A stretch of 64,000 nucleotides of DNA, from assembly GCF_016097555.1 (NCBI RefSeq), contig NC_054704.1:30258023-30322022 (forward strand), read 5' to 3'. Each line of letters starts with the position of its first letter. Position 1 is the stretch's first letter. The notes under the pieces are model-generated. The model had not been told where the DNA came from. It saw only the letters and a list, made by a program, of their open reading frames with translations, and made no database searches. Shown here piece by piece: positions 22,501 to 32,300 of this stretch. A program made the translations under genes and the position numbers. The DNA is from Gigantopelta aegis. Lineage: Eukaryota; Mollusca; Gastropoda; Neomphalida; Peltospiridae.

Positions 22501-24069
22501 AATTTAACAGGTACCTCTGACTGCTTGTCTTTTGTATCCATGAAAATTATACCCAATCGGAAATAAATTCACGAGTAATTAAATTCGTGGTGCTGTCAAC
22601 ATATTCGCAATTTTCATGGTATATTTTATTCGCAAACCTTTTTGCATATACGGTATTCAGGTGATTCTTGAATGTGTCATTAATATGCTATTTTTGATTG
22701 ATTTTCATCATACAGGCTTCTCTTGAACTGGCATTAAATGAGGAGAAAGCTCGGCTTGGTTCCAATATAGCAGTTCTCAAAGCCAAAAAAAGTGTAAGTA
22801 TAATTAACAATATAATTTTTTAAAAGAAATTTGTTTCGTAACTTCTAATTCTGCTTTCACGTCTTTGCTAATTAGTTTTTCATTCATAATTTTTAGCTGT
22901 GCCATAATAGTTTTAATATCTGAATCGGAAGCTTCATGCTGGGAGAGGTTTTTAGTAAATCGTGCCATTCCGGGACTTATCTATCGAACAGCAATTTTAC
23001 CTTGCATACTGCATTACTTTGGACCTGGGGCTGTCGTTAGTAGCTCTATTTCATGTCAGATAATTGTTTATAAATTGATATTCAAATAATAAAAATGGTG
23101 TGTGGATGTTTTGCAATAAGCTAACACGTTACACACAATATACATGTACTACAATTTGGCTCAAAGTCTGACTTTGGATCCAGTAAAAATTAAGATTCTT
23201 CTAGGAGCTCTTCAAAATAAATCACCTCTAGAAAATTATTATAAATGAGTGGCCAGCTAATAAGACTGAAAATCAACCCACGGCCATGTTCTAATATGAT
23301 AGGTCAGTTCTAATAACCATTTGTAGTATATTTCTATATATGGATATTTCACATTCTCGTGAGATTCTTGCAAAAGAGCATTTTTAGTCTTGATAATTGT
23401 TAATTTGAATTGTATTCATTATACAGTATTTGCAACAATGATTAATTTGATATGTGTCATTGATATCGAGTAGGTGTTTACAACAAAATGTGATTTTTAA
23501 AATTTGTTTTTACAGAAAATTTAAATTTAATTTTGCTATACATGGGGTATATATTCCTCTCTCATAGCCCTGAACAGAAGGTGTTATAGATGACAGCGTT
23601 ACATTATTATATCTAACTCATAATGTGCTTTGTACTCTTAACATTCTTTATGCTTTGTAATATTCTGCATGCTAAGGTGCTTCAAACTCATGGTTGTATG
23701 CTTATAGTAGGTATAACATGCTCTATGCTTATAATCCTCCCGTATACTTCATGCTTATAATGTTCTTTATGCATACAATGTGCTTTGTGCTCATAATGTG
23801 CACACAAGGTATTCACTATGCTTCTAAACGTTACTCAAAATTTGCTGTTATTTTCTTTTTTTTTACCCGAATGTCTGGATTGGCTACTGGTAAATAGACT
23901 GTACTATGTTTCAGTGAATGCCCTGTTTGTTACTGTTAGCGTAATCAAGTGTAAGATATGTTCTGTTTGGTATTTACAGATGAATCTGATTGTTTCTGCT
24001 ATTCATAGTTCCAAGGGTGATCGGCTATCGGGTGCAGTAGCAGTTTACAGTTTTCCAAGAAAGAACTAG
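2161..24069 (+). CDS. GPLD1: GPI-specific phospholipase D, 3' 17 exons (5' end outside window)
   Basis: Hydrolyses the inositol-phosphate bond of GPI anchors; the family is secreted. Exons with GT/AG borders and consistent phase: 2161-2188, 2917-3056, 4051-4246, 6044-6201, 9976-10088, 10772-10845, 11863-11979, 12313-12390, 13669-13819, 14416-14471, 14925-15022, 15835-16031, 16478-16632, 17297-17384, 18022-18134, 22716-22793, 23980-24069 (TAG). They give about 642 residues, against roughly 840 in vertebrates; the zinc-dependent catalytic region must lie in exons before the window. The first exons (LGEMVALSK, then [14 protein letters not shown]) match the end of that region. Next come FG-GAP beta-propeller repeats with Ca-binding D-x-N-x-D loops: [72 protein letters not shown] and the C-terminal [10 protein letters not shown] are also family hallmarks. 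The exon 4051-4246 to 6044-6201 segment is the most diverged. Orthology is from remembered family motifs, not a search. Confidence 0.93.
2683..2900 (+). repeat. SINE, headless: core plus tail 2
   Basis: Carries the shared core (GTGGGCCCATTGG, then GGTATATCAAAGGCTGTGG, then ATAAAAGATCCC) and the start of the ACCAAATGTCTGACAT tail. The tRNA-like head is missing. It ends about 15 bases before the GPLD1 acceptor at 2917. Confidence 0.8.
3152..3808. repeat. 63-bp minisatellite, about 10 copies
   Basis: Units start GCATTAGGTAGGTAACTAG and end CGAACACGCTCAGCC; spacing is 63 bases (GCA at 3155, 3218 and so on). Most units differ by 0-2 bases. One (about 3577-3600) contains an 18-base partial re-duplication of the CACTAGGGTTTCGAA part. 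Because 63 is divisible by 3, the minus strand stays open for 230 codons with a 21-residue repeat; I regard that frame as a by-product. AGCGTG and CACGCT within each unit are inverted. Lies in a GPLD1 intron. Confidence 0.95.
4558..4883 (-). repeat. Full-length SINE, head A / core / tail 1
   Basis: Reads on the minus strand from a tRNA-like head (GTAGCCCAGTGGTAAAGC, box A; GGGATCGATTCCC, box B) through the core to a tail ending GTTAAATAATAAA. It is flanked by an 11-base direct repeat, TTGCTGTAATC, at 4547-4557 and 4884-4894, so insertion by retroposition is clear. Confidence 0.9.
5399..5571. mobile_element. CAGTGAAACC MITE, 173 bp, TA target site
   Basis: Ends CAGTGAAACCCTCTAAACTG and CAGTTTTGAGAGGTTTGACTG, inverted, between TA dinucleotides (5397-5398, 5572-5573). 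The internal sequence is related to the copy at 1934-2107. Confidence 0.7.
6333..7250. mobile_element. CCGTATATCTTCG TIR element, 918 bp
   Basis: Left end CCGTATATCTTCGCCTGTAA and right end (7231-7250, TATAGGCGAAGATATACGG) are inverted copies, flanked by TA (6331-6332 and 7251-7252). Subterminal AAGTCGA words recur at both ends. No transposase frame. An extra diverged left end (GTATATCTTTGCCTATAAG) lies 42 bases upstream at about 6290-6310. Confidence 0.75.
7570..7650. repeat. Poly-T and poly-A tracts
   Basis: A run of about 25 T (from 7576) followed within 25 bases by A-rich tracts; low-complexity intron sequence. Confidence 0.8.
7852..7986. repeat. Long near-perfect hairpin, 60-bp arms
   Basis: Arms 7852-7911 and 7927-7986 are reverse complements apart from a 4-base patch and one other base; the 15-base loop itself contains GCCTTCGGC. 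The arms contain TGTAGAAGCATC and GGGTATATGGCTTTTTATG. It folds without gaps and so could be a foldback element or a dsRNA source when the GPLD1 intron is transcribed. A related hairpin is at 51189-51330. Confidence 0.9.
9182..9214. repeat. (GAT)n trinucleotide repeat
   Basis: About ten GAT units with one GGT interruption, in a GPLD1 intron. Confidence 0.9.
9501..9814 (+). repeat. SINE, head A / core / tail 1
   Basis: Head GATGTAGCCCAGTGGTATAG (box A-like), decayed box B, core with TGGTTTAACAAAGG, tail CCATATAACAGTAAATAAAA and end GCGTCATTAAATAAAACATT. Complete but diverged. Confidence 0.88.
9904..9971. repeat. 34-bp tandem duplication at a GPLD1 acceptor
   Basis: The 34-base unit GATGTCTAGTCATACAATAT... 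occurs twice exactly (9904-9937, 9938-9971), ending 4 bases before the exon at 9976. Each copy includes GTTAACTG, resembling a branch site, while the acceptor itself (GTATTGAAG) has no pyrimidine tract. Confidence 0.9.
10451..10619. mobile_element. Foldback MITE, 169 bp
   Basis: AGAACTTCACAT at 10451 pairs with ATGTGAAGTTCT ending at 10619, and TTCCTATTTATTGCA pairs with TGCAATAAATAGGAA further in. Arms of about 55 bases with small gaps. Non-coding, in a GPLD1 intron. Confidence 0.7.
11289..11515. repeat. Diverged tandem duplication, about 110 bp unit
   Basis: GAATTAATATTTCATTA begins both units (11289, about 11399), and both end with TTATTAATTAGGGTTTAATG before ATGTTNTAATAC. AT-rich, non-coding. 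Confidence 0.75.
11543..11799 (-). repeat. SINE tail 2 with internal duplication
   Basis: Minus-strand tail and part of the core. The segment GAAACCTGCTACAATATTCC to GGCAGGATAGCACTT is present twice in tandem (about 11630-11706 and 11720-11794). No head. Lies just before the GPLD1 exon at 11863. Confidence 0.8.
12425..12945. repeat. Diverged copies of the TAGTCCGTCCC MITE
   Basis: Fragments at 12425-12600 (CTCCTACAAAAATG, then AACAATCGGCTCAGAAATAA) and 12780-12945 (TTAGTCCATCC, then AAACAATAAATAACTTGTAG) resemble the element at 417-1000. Boundaries are approximate. Confidence 0.5.
13070..13395 (+). repeat. SINE, head B / core / tail 2
   Basis: Head GCGGGATTTAGCTCACTTGG with box B GGATCGAACCACC, then GATCCATTCAACTGATTG, the shared core (CACAACTGGTCAAAGACCGT) and tail ACTAAATGTTTGACATCCAA ending GTTAAACAAAACAAAC. 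Confidence 0.88.
13868..14185 (+). repeat. SINE, decayed head A / core / tail 2
   Basis: Head GGAAGTAGCCCAGTAAAGC has lost bases of box A; the core and the tail ACCAAATGTTTGACATCCAG ending GTTAAATAAAGCAAAC are clear. It lies 49 bases after a GPLD1 exon. Confidence 0.88.
15219..15440. repeat. Duplicated copy of a dispersed ~150-bp repeat
   Basis: GTGACTGTTACTAATAATTT begins two diverged copies (15219, 15305). The second runs on through CAACTACTACTTAACATTC to GAACAAAATGTTTCTTGG. The same sequence recurs at 27014-27170 and 55314-55475. Function unknown. Confidence 0.6.
16160..16421. repeat. (CCAT/CCAC)n tetranucleotide-rich satellite
   Basis: A 260-base low-complexity tract of ATTC, CATC and CACC units that is open in several frames on both strands. 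Those frames are composition artefacts. It is 57 bases before a GPLD1 exon. Confidence 0.95.
18155..18346 (-). repeat. SINE tail 2 half, split by an insertion
   Basis: Minus-strand tail and core up to CACAGTCTTTAATATA. The SINE resumes at 20271 with TACCAGTCATGGTGCACTGG, so 1.9 kb was inserted at a TA inside the core. The head is lost at 20301. Confidence 0.88.
18349..19553 (-). mobile_element. Tc1/mariner-like element, defective
   Basis: 1205 bp with inverted ends (AACTGACGATCAAAAGAAAG at left; the right end is its inverse with one early change) and TA target duplications at 18347-18348 and 19554-19555. It carries a broken transposase on the minus strand and inserted into the SINE at 18155-20301. 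Confidence 0.9.
18542..19276 (-). pseudogene. Tc1 family transposase, broken
   Basis: The frame opens at ATG 19276 ([19 protein letters not shown]), a helix-turn-helix start typical of Tc1 transposases, and is in phase with the open part 19036-18542. One TGA interrupts it where a GRPR-like hook (RPxSGRP) would be, a likely CGA to TGA change. The DDE domain begins well (LFSDESRF, first catalytic [12 protein letters not shown]), then reads VIDGNL and loses homology: the segment with the second D and the third acidic residue is deleted. Length is about 245 codons against roughly 340. Cannot encode an active enzyme. Confidence 0.88.
19580..20248. mobile_element. CAGTCGAACCTG TIR element, 669 bp
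   Basis: The left end CAGTCGAACCTGTCTATGGC and the right end (CAGGTTTGACTG, inverted) match, with GTGGCCGCC words near both ends. It is flanked by TA microsatellites (about 19554-19578 and 20249-20272). Non-coding; its ends relate it to the 174-bp MITEs at 1934 and 5399. Confidence 0.72.
20271..20301 (-). repeat. Second part of the split SINE
   Basis: TACCAGTCATGGTGCACTGG then CTGGAATGAGA continues the SINE interrupted at 18346. Beyond 20301 the SINE head is absent. Confidence 0.8.
21029..21253. mobile_element. Tc1-related MITE, 225 bp
   Basis: Ends TACTGACGTCCAAAAGAAAC and its inverse (GTTTCTTTTGGACATCAGTA form) flanked by TA (21027-21028, 21254-21255). The ends resemble those of the Tc1 copy at 18349, so it is probably a non-autonomous relative. 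Confidence 0.75.
21732..21850. mobile_element. Truncated CAGTGAAACC MITE
   Basis: Left end TACAGTGAAACGTCTCAAAA with internal AAACTGGATG and GGTCCCGAGGGTGTCTGG as in the copy at 5399. The right end is missing. Confidence 0.6.
22012..22653. mobile_element. CCGTACATGCAAATA TIR element, 642 bp
   Basis: Left end CCGTACATGCAAATATTTTC and right end GCAAACCTTTTTGCATATACGG are imperfect inverted copies, flanked by TA (22010-22011, 22654-22655). Subterminal CGCGA and TTCGCAA words are typical of this end. No coding frame. Confidence 0.72.
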
Positions 24070-24894
24070 AAACAAAGCAAAACAAAATTATACATTTGTG
24101 TGGTATGTCATAAAAATTACTTGTTTATGAATACCTCATTCAACAATGCATACCTACGAAGCCCAAAATTATTGTTACGGTCTAAAACAAAAATTTTACT
24201 AATTCTGGGGTATTTTGTTTAAAGTTGAAAGTAATAACTTTAGATGATGTTGTTTTGAGATTTTATATTTTTAGCATGATTAAAGACACCATGCAGTATG
24301 TTTTGGGGTTTTCAAAATAATCAGTTATGGACATTTAAACAAACATTACATCTTTCAAGAAGAGTAATAAATAAACTGCATGTTCCACATTCATTTGATT
24401 TTTTTTTTAACATGGTATCTGACCTCACTTTTGTTTCACTGAATAGTATAAAATTGTAGTAAAATTTGACTTGTTGTAGAACATGAAATTGTGATTGGTG
24501 CATATATTGTACATGTGTGTAGGTTGGCAAAATATTTAGCAAATCAAATGAGAAGCCAGCCCTACCTACCAGCATTTTACTTATTTAAGCTACCAGTACT
24601 TCAATCAACAATGCTTTACATGAGATTATTTATTTATAATATATTGTAAAAGAACTGGTTTTTAATTTTGATATTTAGTATTTGTTTATGAAGATTTTAT
24701 TAAATTTCCTTTACTTTAATTACAATTTAACGTATTCCCATTAGTACAGCCATAGCAATGCAAATTTGTTTATTTTTTTATGAACATAAAAATTATTTTA
24801 TCAGGGAACATAATATCTGATGATGTCACTTTATAGTGGTACTTTGTTTTATTGAGTGTTATTGTTTGTGAACAAAAAAATAATTCTAAATAAA
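24070..24894 (+). other. GPLD1 3' UTR with candidate polyadenylation signal
   Basis: AT-rich non-coding sequence after the TAG at 24067-24069. A canonical AATAAA lies at 24889-24894, and an earlier AATAAATAAA run near 24367 is an alternative. No open frame here resembles a protein. The UTR length is an inference; transcript data would fix it. Confidence 0.4.
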
Positions 24895-25849
24895 ATATGA
24901 ACTTTTATTGTTATTATTGCTTTAAATTTAATTATGAGGATTGTCTGTTATTTCCTTTACATTCATCGAGGTACGGGAAAAACTAAATCTTATGTGTGAA
25001 CAGCTTCGCCAATTCATACAGTTTGTGGATGATTTTTTTTTTTCATACCACGATGAACATAAAAGAAATAACAGGCAATCTTTAAATGAATAATATTTTA
25101 AAAATAATATGTTAACAATTTAGGTTTTCTTACTCCGTAATCAGCTATTTTTAAAAAAAAATTGAAATTCTCTCCGATTTAACACATAGTATCTAGGTAA
25201 ATTTTGGAAGTGTTGTTGTAATAGAGAAAAACTGTCCTGCTAATATTAATTTATATGCAGTGCATTATATTTGAAGCAAACCCAGATTTATATATTTTTT
25301 ATAATTGTTACCTCACCATTAACATTCCTTGTTGTACAAGATAAATACTCAAGATGTCAAGAAGTACCAGTGTATTGTTGTTGGTTTGTTTTAAGAGATT
25401 CTGTGATAACTGCCTAATGTTACTTTTGGCAGCAGATTTGTTTTTCATTCAGATGTATATAATAGGTTTCATACTTTAGATATAGTACCAGTGAACATTT
25501 AGTTTCATTCAGATGAATATAATGTGGTTCATTATGTAAATATACCGGTGCACATTTACAATAGAATGTCTTTCGTTTTAGTTTTCTCATAAATGATTTT
25601 TTTTTTTTAAAGTATATTTTTTTAGTCCCTATATTGACAAATCCAAATCGAAGTTTAAAGAGCTGAATATATTTTTTGTTAAAAGTTAATTTTAAAGTTA
25701 ACATTTAATGAGCCTATTTGTTAGGCTAAAATGCACTAAATTTATCTAGGCCTACACATTTTGGACAAAATTGAAGAGTGTTTGTTATTGTTGTTGTTTA
25801 TGTAGTAGTGATGGTATAAAGTGTTCCTGCTGGCAGTGGCTAGTGGGAA

Positions 25850-25924
25850 TTTCCCTATTAGCTCAGTTGGTAGAGCACTGGACTCTCACACTAAGAGTCT
25901 GTGGTTCTAATCCCCTCAGTGGAG
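25850..25924 (+). repeat. tRNA-like SINE head, isolated
   Basis: Has box A TAGCTCAGTTGGTAGAGC and a box B-like GTGGTTCTAATCC. The anticodon-arm stem ACTCT/AGAGT closes a CACACTA loop, but position 33 is not T, and the acceptor and T stems pair poorly, so it is not a working tRNA. The following CCTCAGTGGAG...ATTGATTTTT resembles the sequence after SINE head B (13139-13160). Confidence 0.5.
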
Positions 25925-26080
25925 ATTGATTTTTCTGTTACATTTAAACCCTGTTTTAACTGTTCGTCTGTTAAAAATGACATCTAAATCAAACTGTGAA
26001 GATTTTGTTTTGTAATGCAAAAACCTGAAAGAAGTATGAACTACATAATTATGTGAATTCCATTTAGATTGTCTAGACCA

Positions 26081-26228
26081 GGCCTGGTGCTTATAAAGCA
26101 TTTAAGAGTCGACTCGAGACTAATAGAGCCTGAGATATGAACGTCATGGCAACACCATACTAATTGTATGTGTGTGACATCATTAAAGATTGAGTCTGGA
26201 CTCTAAAAAATTTATAAGCAGTGCCTAG
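26081..26228. mobile_element. GGCCTGGTGCTTATAAA MITE, 148 bp
   Basis: Starts GGCCTGGTGCTTATAAAGC and ends with the partial inverse TTTATAAGCAGTGCCTAG; GAGTCGACTCGAG and GAGTCTGGACTC are inner inverted words. A second copy lies at 28555-28710. Confidence 0.65.
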
Positions 26229-26666
26229 ATGGAACAACATTACAATAACAGATTACTTGTATTTTAAGATGTTTTATGATTGAATGTTTTTCTTCTTAAT
26301 GCGGTTTATTCTAATAAAACACAAGTCTGTGATCAAATAGTAAAACCTATCTATTCTGGCCTGTTTAGATCTGGCATAAGTGGTTGTCGTTGTCCTAGTC
26401 AATTGGTTTTCATATACAGGTTCAAAAATTATCACTCAAAATTTATGATTTTAACATTATATTACATCTATAATGTTAATACCATGGGAAAACGTAATAA
26501 TGATATAAAAAAAACACCCAACAAATTCACATCTACATCCAATTTATTACATAAAATAAGAACGTTATACAACATTATAAATAATATTATGAATGTTTCA
26601 CAACACAGTTAAAACAATGGAGCACTATTCTATCAACATTTACTCTTCATTTCCTATACATGTAGC

Positions 26667-26756
26667 TGCCGATTACCCGTATTGGAACACCAGTATAGCT
26701 TTTTGTCGACTGCTGCCGATTACCTGTATTGGAACACCAGTATGGCATTTTGTCAA
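26667..26756. repeat. 46-bp tandem duplication
   Basis: CTGCCGATTACCCGTATTGG begins both copies (26667, 26713), which share AACACCAGTAT and TTTTGTC. Non-coding intergenic. Confidence 0.8.
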
Positions 26757-27013
26757 ATATTGCTTTCAGTAGTGAGAAGATTAAAGGATTGCTGACTTGT
26801 CGAAATTAATTGGGAACAATTCACTGAACAAAGAAAAACATCTAATGTATTTATTTAATAAACAATTTATACTTCAAACATAAACTACTCTACAACAAAG
26901 TTCAAAATGGTTGACACGAGACTAAACAATACTATAAAAGTGTTTGTGGCTGCCAATATGAAACTTGAAAACCTTCTACAGTCAGAATCTTTCACCATAA
27001 TTGTTATGGCCAT

Positions 27014-27170
27014 CTTTCCAGGGAACATTTTGTTCTCAAGATTTTGATCAGCAATGTTTCTTGTGAGCTAAAAATCAATTAGCAACTACTGTTTAATGGT
27101 TTAAAACTGTGTAGAGATCTCTAAAACTTGCATAGCAAATCGTGACAGATACTGAACAAAATGTTCCCTG
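27014..27170. repeat. Copy of the dispersed ~150-bp repeat
   Basis: CAGGGAACATTTTGTTCTCA to GAACAAAATGTTCC, containing TTAGCAACTACTGTTTAATG. It matches 55314-55475 closely and 15305-15440 partly. Confidence 0.7.
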
Positions 27171-28099
27171 CTTTCTGATGCTGTTTGTGGCTGCAATAAT
27201 CAGGTTCATTGTCGCCTTTTGGATCTAAGTTATACACAGTTTTTACTGTGTATATAATATATACAATATATAATAAAATGTGCATTGTTAATCTAAAAGT
27301 GGACATCACAGACCGTACATTGGCTGCTTTATACACAGGTTGCTGCAAGGGCAGGTTCAAATGTAATACATGTAATAACTGAATTATAATAGGTTCAACT
27401 GTAAATGTAATACATGTAATAACTAAATAATAATTATCATTGAATCATTTTAGTAAGATCACTGGCAATGTGTTTGAACCATACTAATTGATAATATTGA
27501 GCAATGTTAAAAACAATGTTTTTTTAATCTTGTTTTATATATTTTTGAATATTTAAAAAGGTAACATATTATATTATTTTTTTTACAGCTAAGCTACCAT
27601 TATTTATTGGGTTGGTACTTATTTTTGTAAAGCTACTCCAGTCTTCTTGGTAAAGTAAACCATGGTTTTCAGTGGATTTGCTGAAGTTTTAACTGAACCA
27701 TCATAGTTTGACCAGCCTTAAAACAATATTACCTTTTCTCTAGTGATGTTGGGTTGCAATACAAATTCTTGCTTACAAGACATTTATTGTTTTGTGAATA
27801 ATTACATTTATTTTGAATATATATTTTTTTTATCAATATTTAAATAAAGAATCACTTGTTTTGTTGATCAATCACTTGTTTGTTTTATTTTATTTTTTAA
27901 ATGCTACCCCAAAAAAAACTCCACCTGAAACCCCCCCAAAAAACAATAAACCAACACACACACACCCCCCCCCCCCCACACACACACACACAAAAGCCCC
28001 AATGAACATCCAAACATAGAGCAAACAGTTTTATGCTCTTCACACTGAGATGTAATTTATGTGATCTGCAATGGGTCGCCCTCAGATCTTTGCTAATCA

Positions 28100-28172
28100 G
28101 TGGTCATGACTGGTGTATCAAAGGTTGTGGCAAGTATTATCCTGTCTGTGAGAACTTGCACATAAAATATGT
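28100..28172 (+). repeat. SINE core fragment
   Basis: GGTCATGACTGGTGTATCAA to GCACATAAAAT, a piece of the common SINE core without head or tail. Confidence 0.7.
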
Positions 28173-28554
28173 TAAAAATGGGGAAACTGTTAATCTTTTT
28201 GAAATGACATTAATTTCTGCAAATCTTCTGAAATTTATGTTTAAAGGCAATTAAAGACAAGTTATTTATTACTAATTTATTTAAGTTAGTCAGTGCCAGA
28301 AAAAGACTACTTTCTCCCCCATCCTGGTGAAAGTATTTCTAGCACAGCCCTCAACACCCCAGCACACAGTTTTATCAGCACTAAGATAAAGTAACTAGGA
28401 TACTTTATCTAAAAACATTAGAGAAAACAACCTGTTGCTGCCATGTTCATGAGCAGCAAATTAGTTTCTGATTAATAGGTCCTTTTTAACAAATAAAATT
28501 AGACATTAAATGTATTTTATTTAGAATATCATTGTTTGAAACGTTTGTCTTTCT

Positions 28555-28710
28555 GGCCTGCTGCTTATAAATCTTATTAAGACGTATTAAGACTCGAGAC
28601 TTGTTAAAGTGAGACGTGAATGTCATGGCAACGCAATACCAATTGTATGCATGTGACGTCATTAGAGATTGAGTCTGGACTCTACAAGTTTTATAAGCAC
28701 GGTCCCTGGT
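28555..28710. mobile_element. GGCCTGCTGCTTATAAA MITE, 156 bp
   Basis: Second copy of the element at 26081-26228, sharing AATGTCATGGCAACGC, ATTGTATGCATGTGACGTCA and GAGTCTGGACTCTA. It contains TGACGTCA, which is part of the repeat and so not promoter evidence. Confidence 0.65.
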
Positions 28711-29157
28711 GTTTGTAGTAGCTCCAATTTCATTTTACATCCGAATATATATATTTTTGTACATAGAAAATTATTAACAGGAAAAATACAATTTTGAATA
28801 GTAACATTAGAGTGACCAGAAACACAATGAATATACAGATACTGATATTCTAAACAAGAAAGGCATACAATACATGGCCCATATTTTCAATGCTATCTTA
28901 GCTCTACGAACTTGTAAAACCATTGTAAGTTATGACGTTACTATGGCGTGTGCTATGTAATTTTAGTTGCTAAATATTTTCTTGTTACAAACATGTTACA
29001 ATGACAAAAAGCAGGACAGTCTGTTTAACCCTGACAACAGTAAATCTGCAACACCTCTTCATCTCCAGGACCTCCACTGAATATGTGAAATGACCTGTAT
29101 TGTAATTATTATTATTACTATTATTAGTATCATTATATTTATGTTGGGCCTGCACAC

Positions 29158-29163
29158 TTTATT
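29158..29163 (-). terminator. Candidate PNKP polyadenylation signal
   Basis: AATAAA on the minus strand, about 175 bases past the PNKP stop codon. It lies just beyond a poly-G tract (plus strand 29191-29218). Position fits a short 3' UTR; no transcript evidence. Confidence 0.4.
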
Positions 29164-29338
29164 GTCCTTCACAATATTTGTCAGGGGTTTTTTTTGGGGG
29201 GGGGGGGGGGGGGGGGGGATCTTAGACCTTACCTCTGAGTTTGAGGTAATCTTAAGATGTCCCCCTCCTGCTGCTATACAACCACTGAAGCCCATTATTA
29301 GTCCCCTATCGGTCCAACCACTCCAGAGTATAACAGGC

Positions 29339-32300
29339 TTAATGCCCCGTCCAATGTTTAAACAGGACTTCATGTCTCTTGTTGTCAAACTGTGGGGTGA
29401 AGTCTATATTAACTATCTCCAAGAAACCCTCGCACTTTGACGGAGTCTCAAAGTTCTTGTTGTACACAGCATATCCAACATCAGGAACCCTGCGCACCTC
29501 TCCATTTGTCATGTTCTGTCGAACCAGGTTTAGGTGATGTGCCACGTCCAGCGGGGTCTGCATCACAAAACAGCGACACGGAATTCCTGCAGATGAATAG
29601 TATGTAATTAAGAAGTATTAAAAAAGTAGCAGGTATGTAACAGTCACAAAACTGGAGAAAAAACAAATAATAATAATTAAAGGCAGGGTCACAGCAAAAT
29701 ATTGCCTGAAAATAGACCTGTAATTCGTCCCCAAAACTATTTTATTCAACCAGCTACATGTATGTAATCATCATATTTCACTTATCAATATTACAAATCT
29801 AGTCTTATAAATGTTATAAATGCTTTGATCGATCAAAATGATATGTGACTTAAATTTTTTAAAAGATAAAGTTTGTTTTGTTTAACGACACCACTAGAAA
29901 CCACATTGATTTATAATCGATCAGCTATTGGATGTTAAACATTTGGTATTTTCGACATTTAGTCTTAGAGAGGAAACCCGCTATATGTTTCCATTAGTAG
30001 CAAGGGTTCTTTTATATACACCATCCCACAGCCTTTGATATACCAGTTGTAGTACACTGGCTGCTGGAACGAGAAATAGCCCAATGGGGATCGATCCTGG
30101 ACTGACTGTGCATCAAGCAAGCATTTTACCACTGGGCTATGTCCCACCCCCTTTTTTTAATAAATGCTTGGATCAATCAAAATGATATGTGACTTAAATA
30201 AATACTTGATGCTCCGAACTGATATAATGCTTATACACTTGGAATTTAAAAAATTGAATGTGATAATTTTTTACATCCATACAGTGTTAAGTGGTCCTGT
30301 GATTCATACTTCCATGATCGTCAAATATTATTATGTACAATTCTTAAAGTTACATTATCTGGTTACCATATTATAACATCATGTACAAATGTGAAATACA
30401 AGCTCAAATGCACTTTTAAAAAAGTTGTGTGTGTGTTTGCTATGGTTCGTCTCAAAAAATTAAATGAGAAATCTTGCGCTGTAGTTAAAACCGGTTTGAT
30501 CTTGACAACGTATTACCGACAGTCGTACCTTCCTATTTCAGAATTGATATTTTATAAAGTGTTAGTAGAACTTTCAAAGTTTAGTTTGTATACTAATAAC
30601 ACATTAATCATGTATATATTTTTAAAATAAAATATACTAAAGTAGACCATGAACATTTTCACTTCTTAATTTTACGTGTTAAAATCGACAAATTCAAATA
30701 AATATTATTTAGTTTGGAAAGGGTAAAGTTGGGGGTGGGGGGTGGGGTGGGGGGTGTTTAACGACATCAAAGATAAAGCATATTGATTTAATAATCATCT
30801 GACCCCATACAACTGTAAATAAAATGTGTTGAATGCGTCGTTAAATAAAACATATCCTATCCTTCCTTCCATCTGCTGTTGGATGTCTAACATTTGGTCA
30901 TTTTGACATATAATCTAAGAGAGGAATCGGGTGCATGTGCAGGGGGAGGGTATTGGAGGTCGAAACCCTTACTTGCCCAAGCTTAAAAAAAAATTAAATG
31001 TATTTTTTGGGGGGAGCATGGCCCCATATAAACTTCGCTTAACACAGTCTATAACCCCAACCCTGCTGAAATCCCTGCACACGCGCCTTGGAAACCCGCT
31101 ACATTTTTTTTAGCAAGGGATTGTTTATATGTACCATCCCACAGACAGGATATCACATACCATGGTCTTTTTGTATACCCGCTGATGGGGATCGATCCTA
31201 GACTGACTGCGCATTTTAAAAAAACACCTTTTCAGGTCTAAGTAATGAATAAAAATAACATATAGTCTTGAAAAATGTTACATAAATCGAACACAGTACC
31301 CTCTTCCTCTACCCATAGAGCGTTACGTAATTAGTAAACAAAAACTTACATGTAATGCGTATGCCAATAGCTGGCCACTGTCAAAATTTCAAGGCAAATC
31401 CCCCACTCACCGACCCCTGGAAAGGCATTGTACCATATCTCTATGGATATAAATATGTTTTGGAGATATGAGACGACCCCTCAATCAAGACGGTTAAATT
31501 TGTTAAAAAATTGAGAAATCTCACGTGATCTCTTGCTGAGGAATTCTATACTTGTTATAAGCCAATGAAAACCGAGATCGGTACGAGCCCGTCAAAAGTG
31601 TTCCACTTTCAAAATCATGGCTTTGTGTTTGACCTGGATAAGCCAGCGTAGCGAAACCAATGCGGAGTGCGGCATCATATATGCACCAAACGTAATTGGA
31701 TTTTCTGTTCTATATGCTTAAATAATAAAAATATTCCAGGGAATGTAGTTTTAACTGGTATATGAACAGAACTCTTAAACAAAACAGCACATAACTTTAT
31801 TAATTTTAAACTATTGGTTTTGAGTATTAGCTAAAGGGGAACATACACAGTGTAAATTTTGAAGTCACAAAATCAATGTAACTGTCATTTAAAGGTAAAC
31901 TATCATGCTATTTTATCGTGAATATACATGTTCAAATTTGCTTTAAATGATGTCTTTATAATAAAATAAGAGAAATATATATATTTTGCTATACATAATG
32001 TATTGACAGAAGCATGTGTGTAACTATGTATTTAATATAATATGTGGTTATTATGATAACCACTTTCAAACATGTCCTGGCCATATTTTCCTTTACTGCA
32101 TTAGTATTAAATTGTAAAATAATGTAATGTAACCATATACCATGTACCATATTCTCATAAACAAAATATGCTTTTTTAAGAGTATTGTTCAAAGTAGCAG
32201 AAGTAGCATGTATACCTATATAATTTTAGAAGAATCTTTTGGAAACATTTCCCTTTACTATATTATATAATAAAAGAAATAATATATATATATATTCTCA

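Larger units (their letters stand above)
24895..28099. other. Intergenic region between convergent GPLD1 and PNKP
   Basis: AT-rich DNA with no supported gene. It holds the repeats listed separately and a C/CA-rich low-complexity patch at 27905-28000. Confidence 0.5.

Noticed and set aside
25850..25924. Functional tRNA gene
   Set aside because: Box A is good, but position 33 is not T and the acceptor and T stems do not pair; it resembles SINE head B.
28660..28672. TGACGTCA as a regulatory CRE
   Set aside because: Part of the repeated MITE (28555-28710), so it says nothing about a local promoter.
29090..29440. 116-residue plus-strand frame overlapping the last PNKP exon
   Set aside because: Antisense shadow of PNKP plus translation of a poly-G tract.
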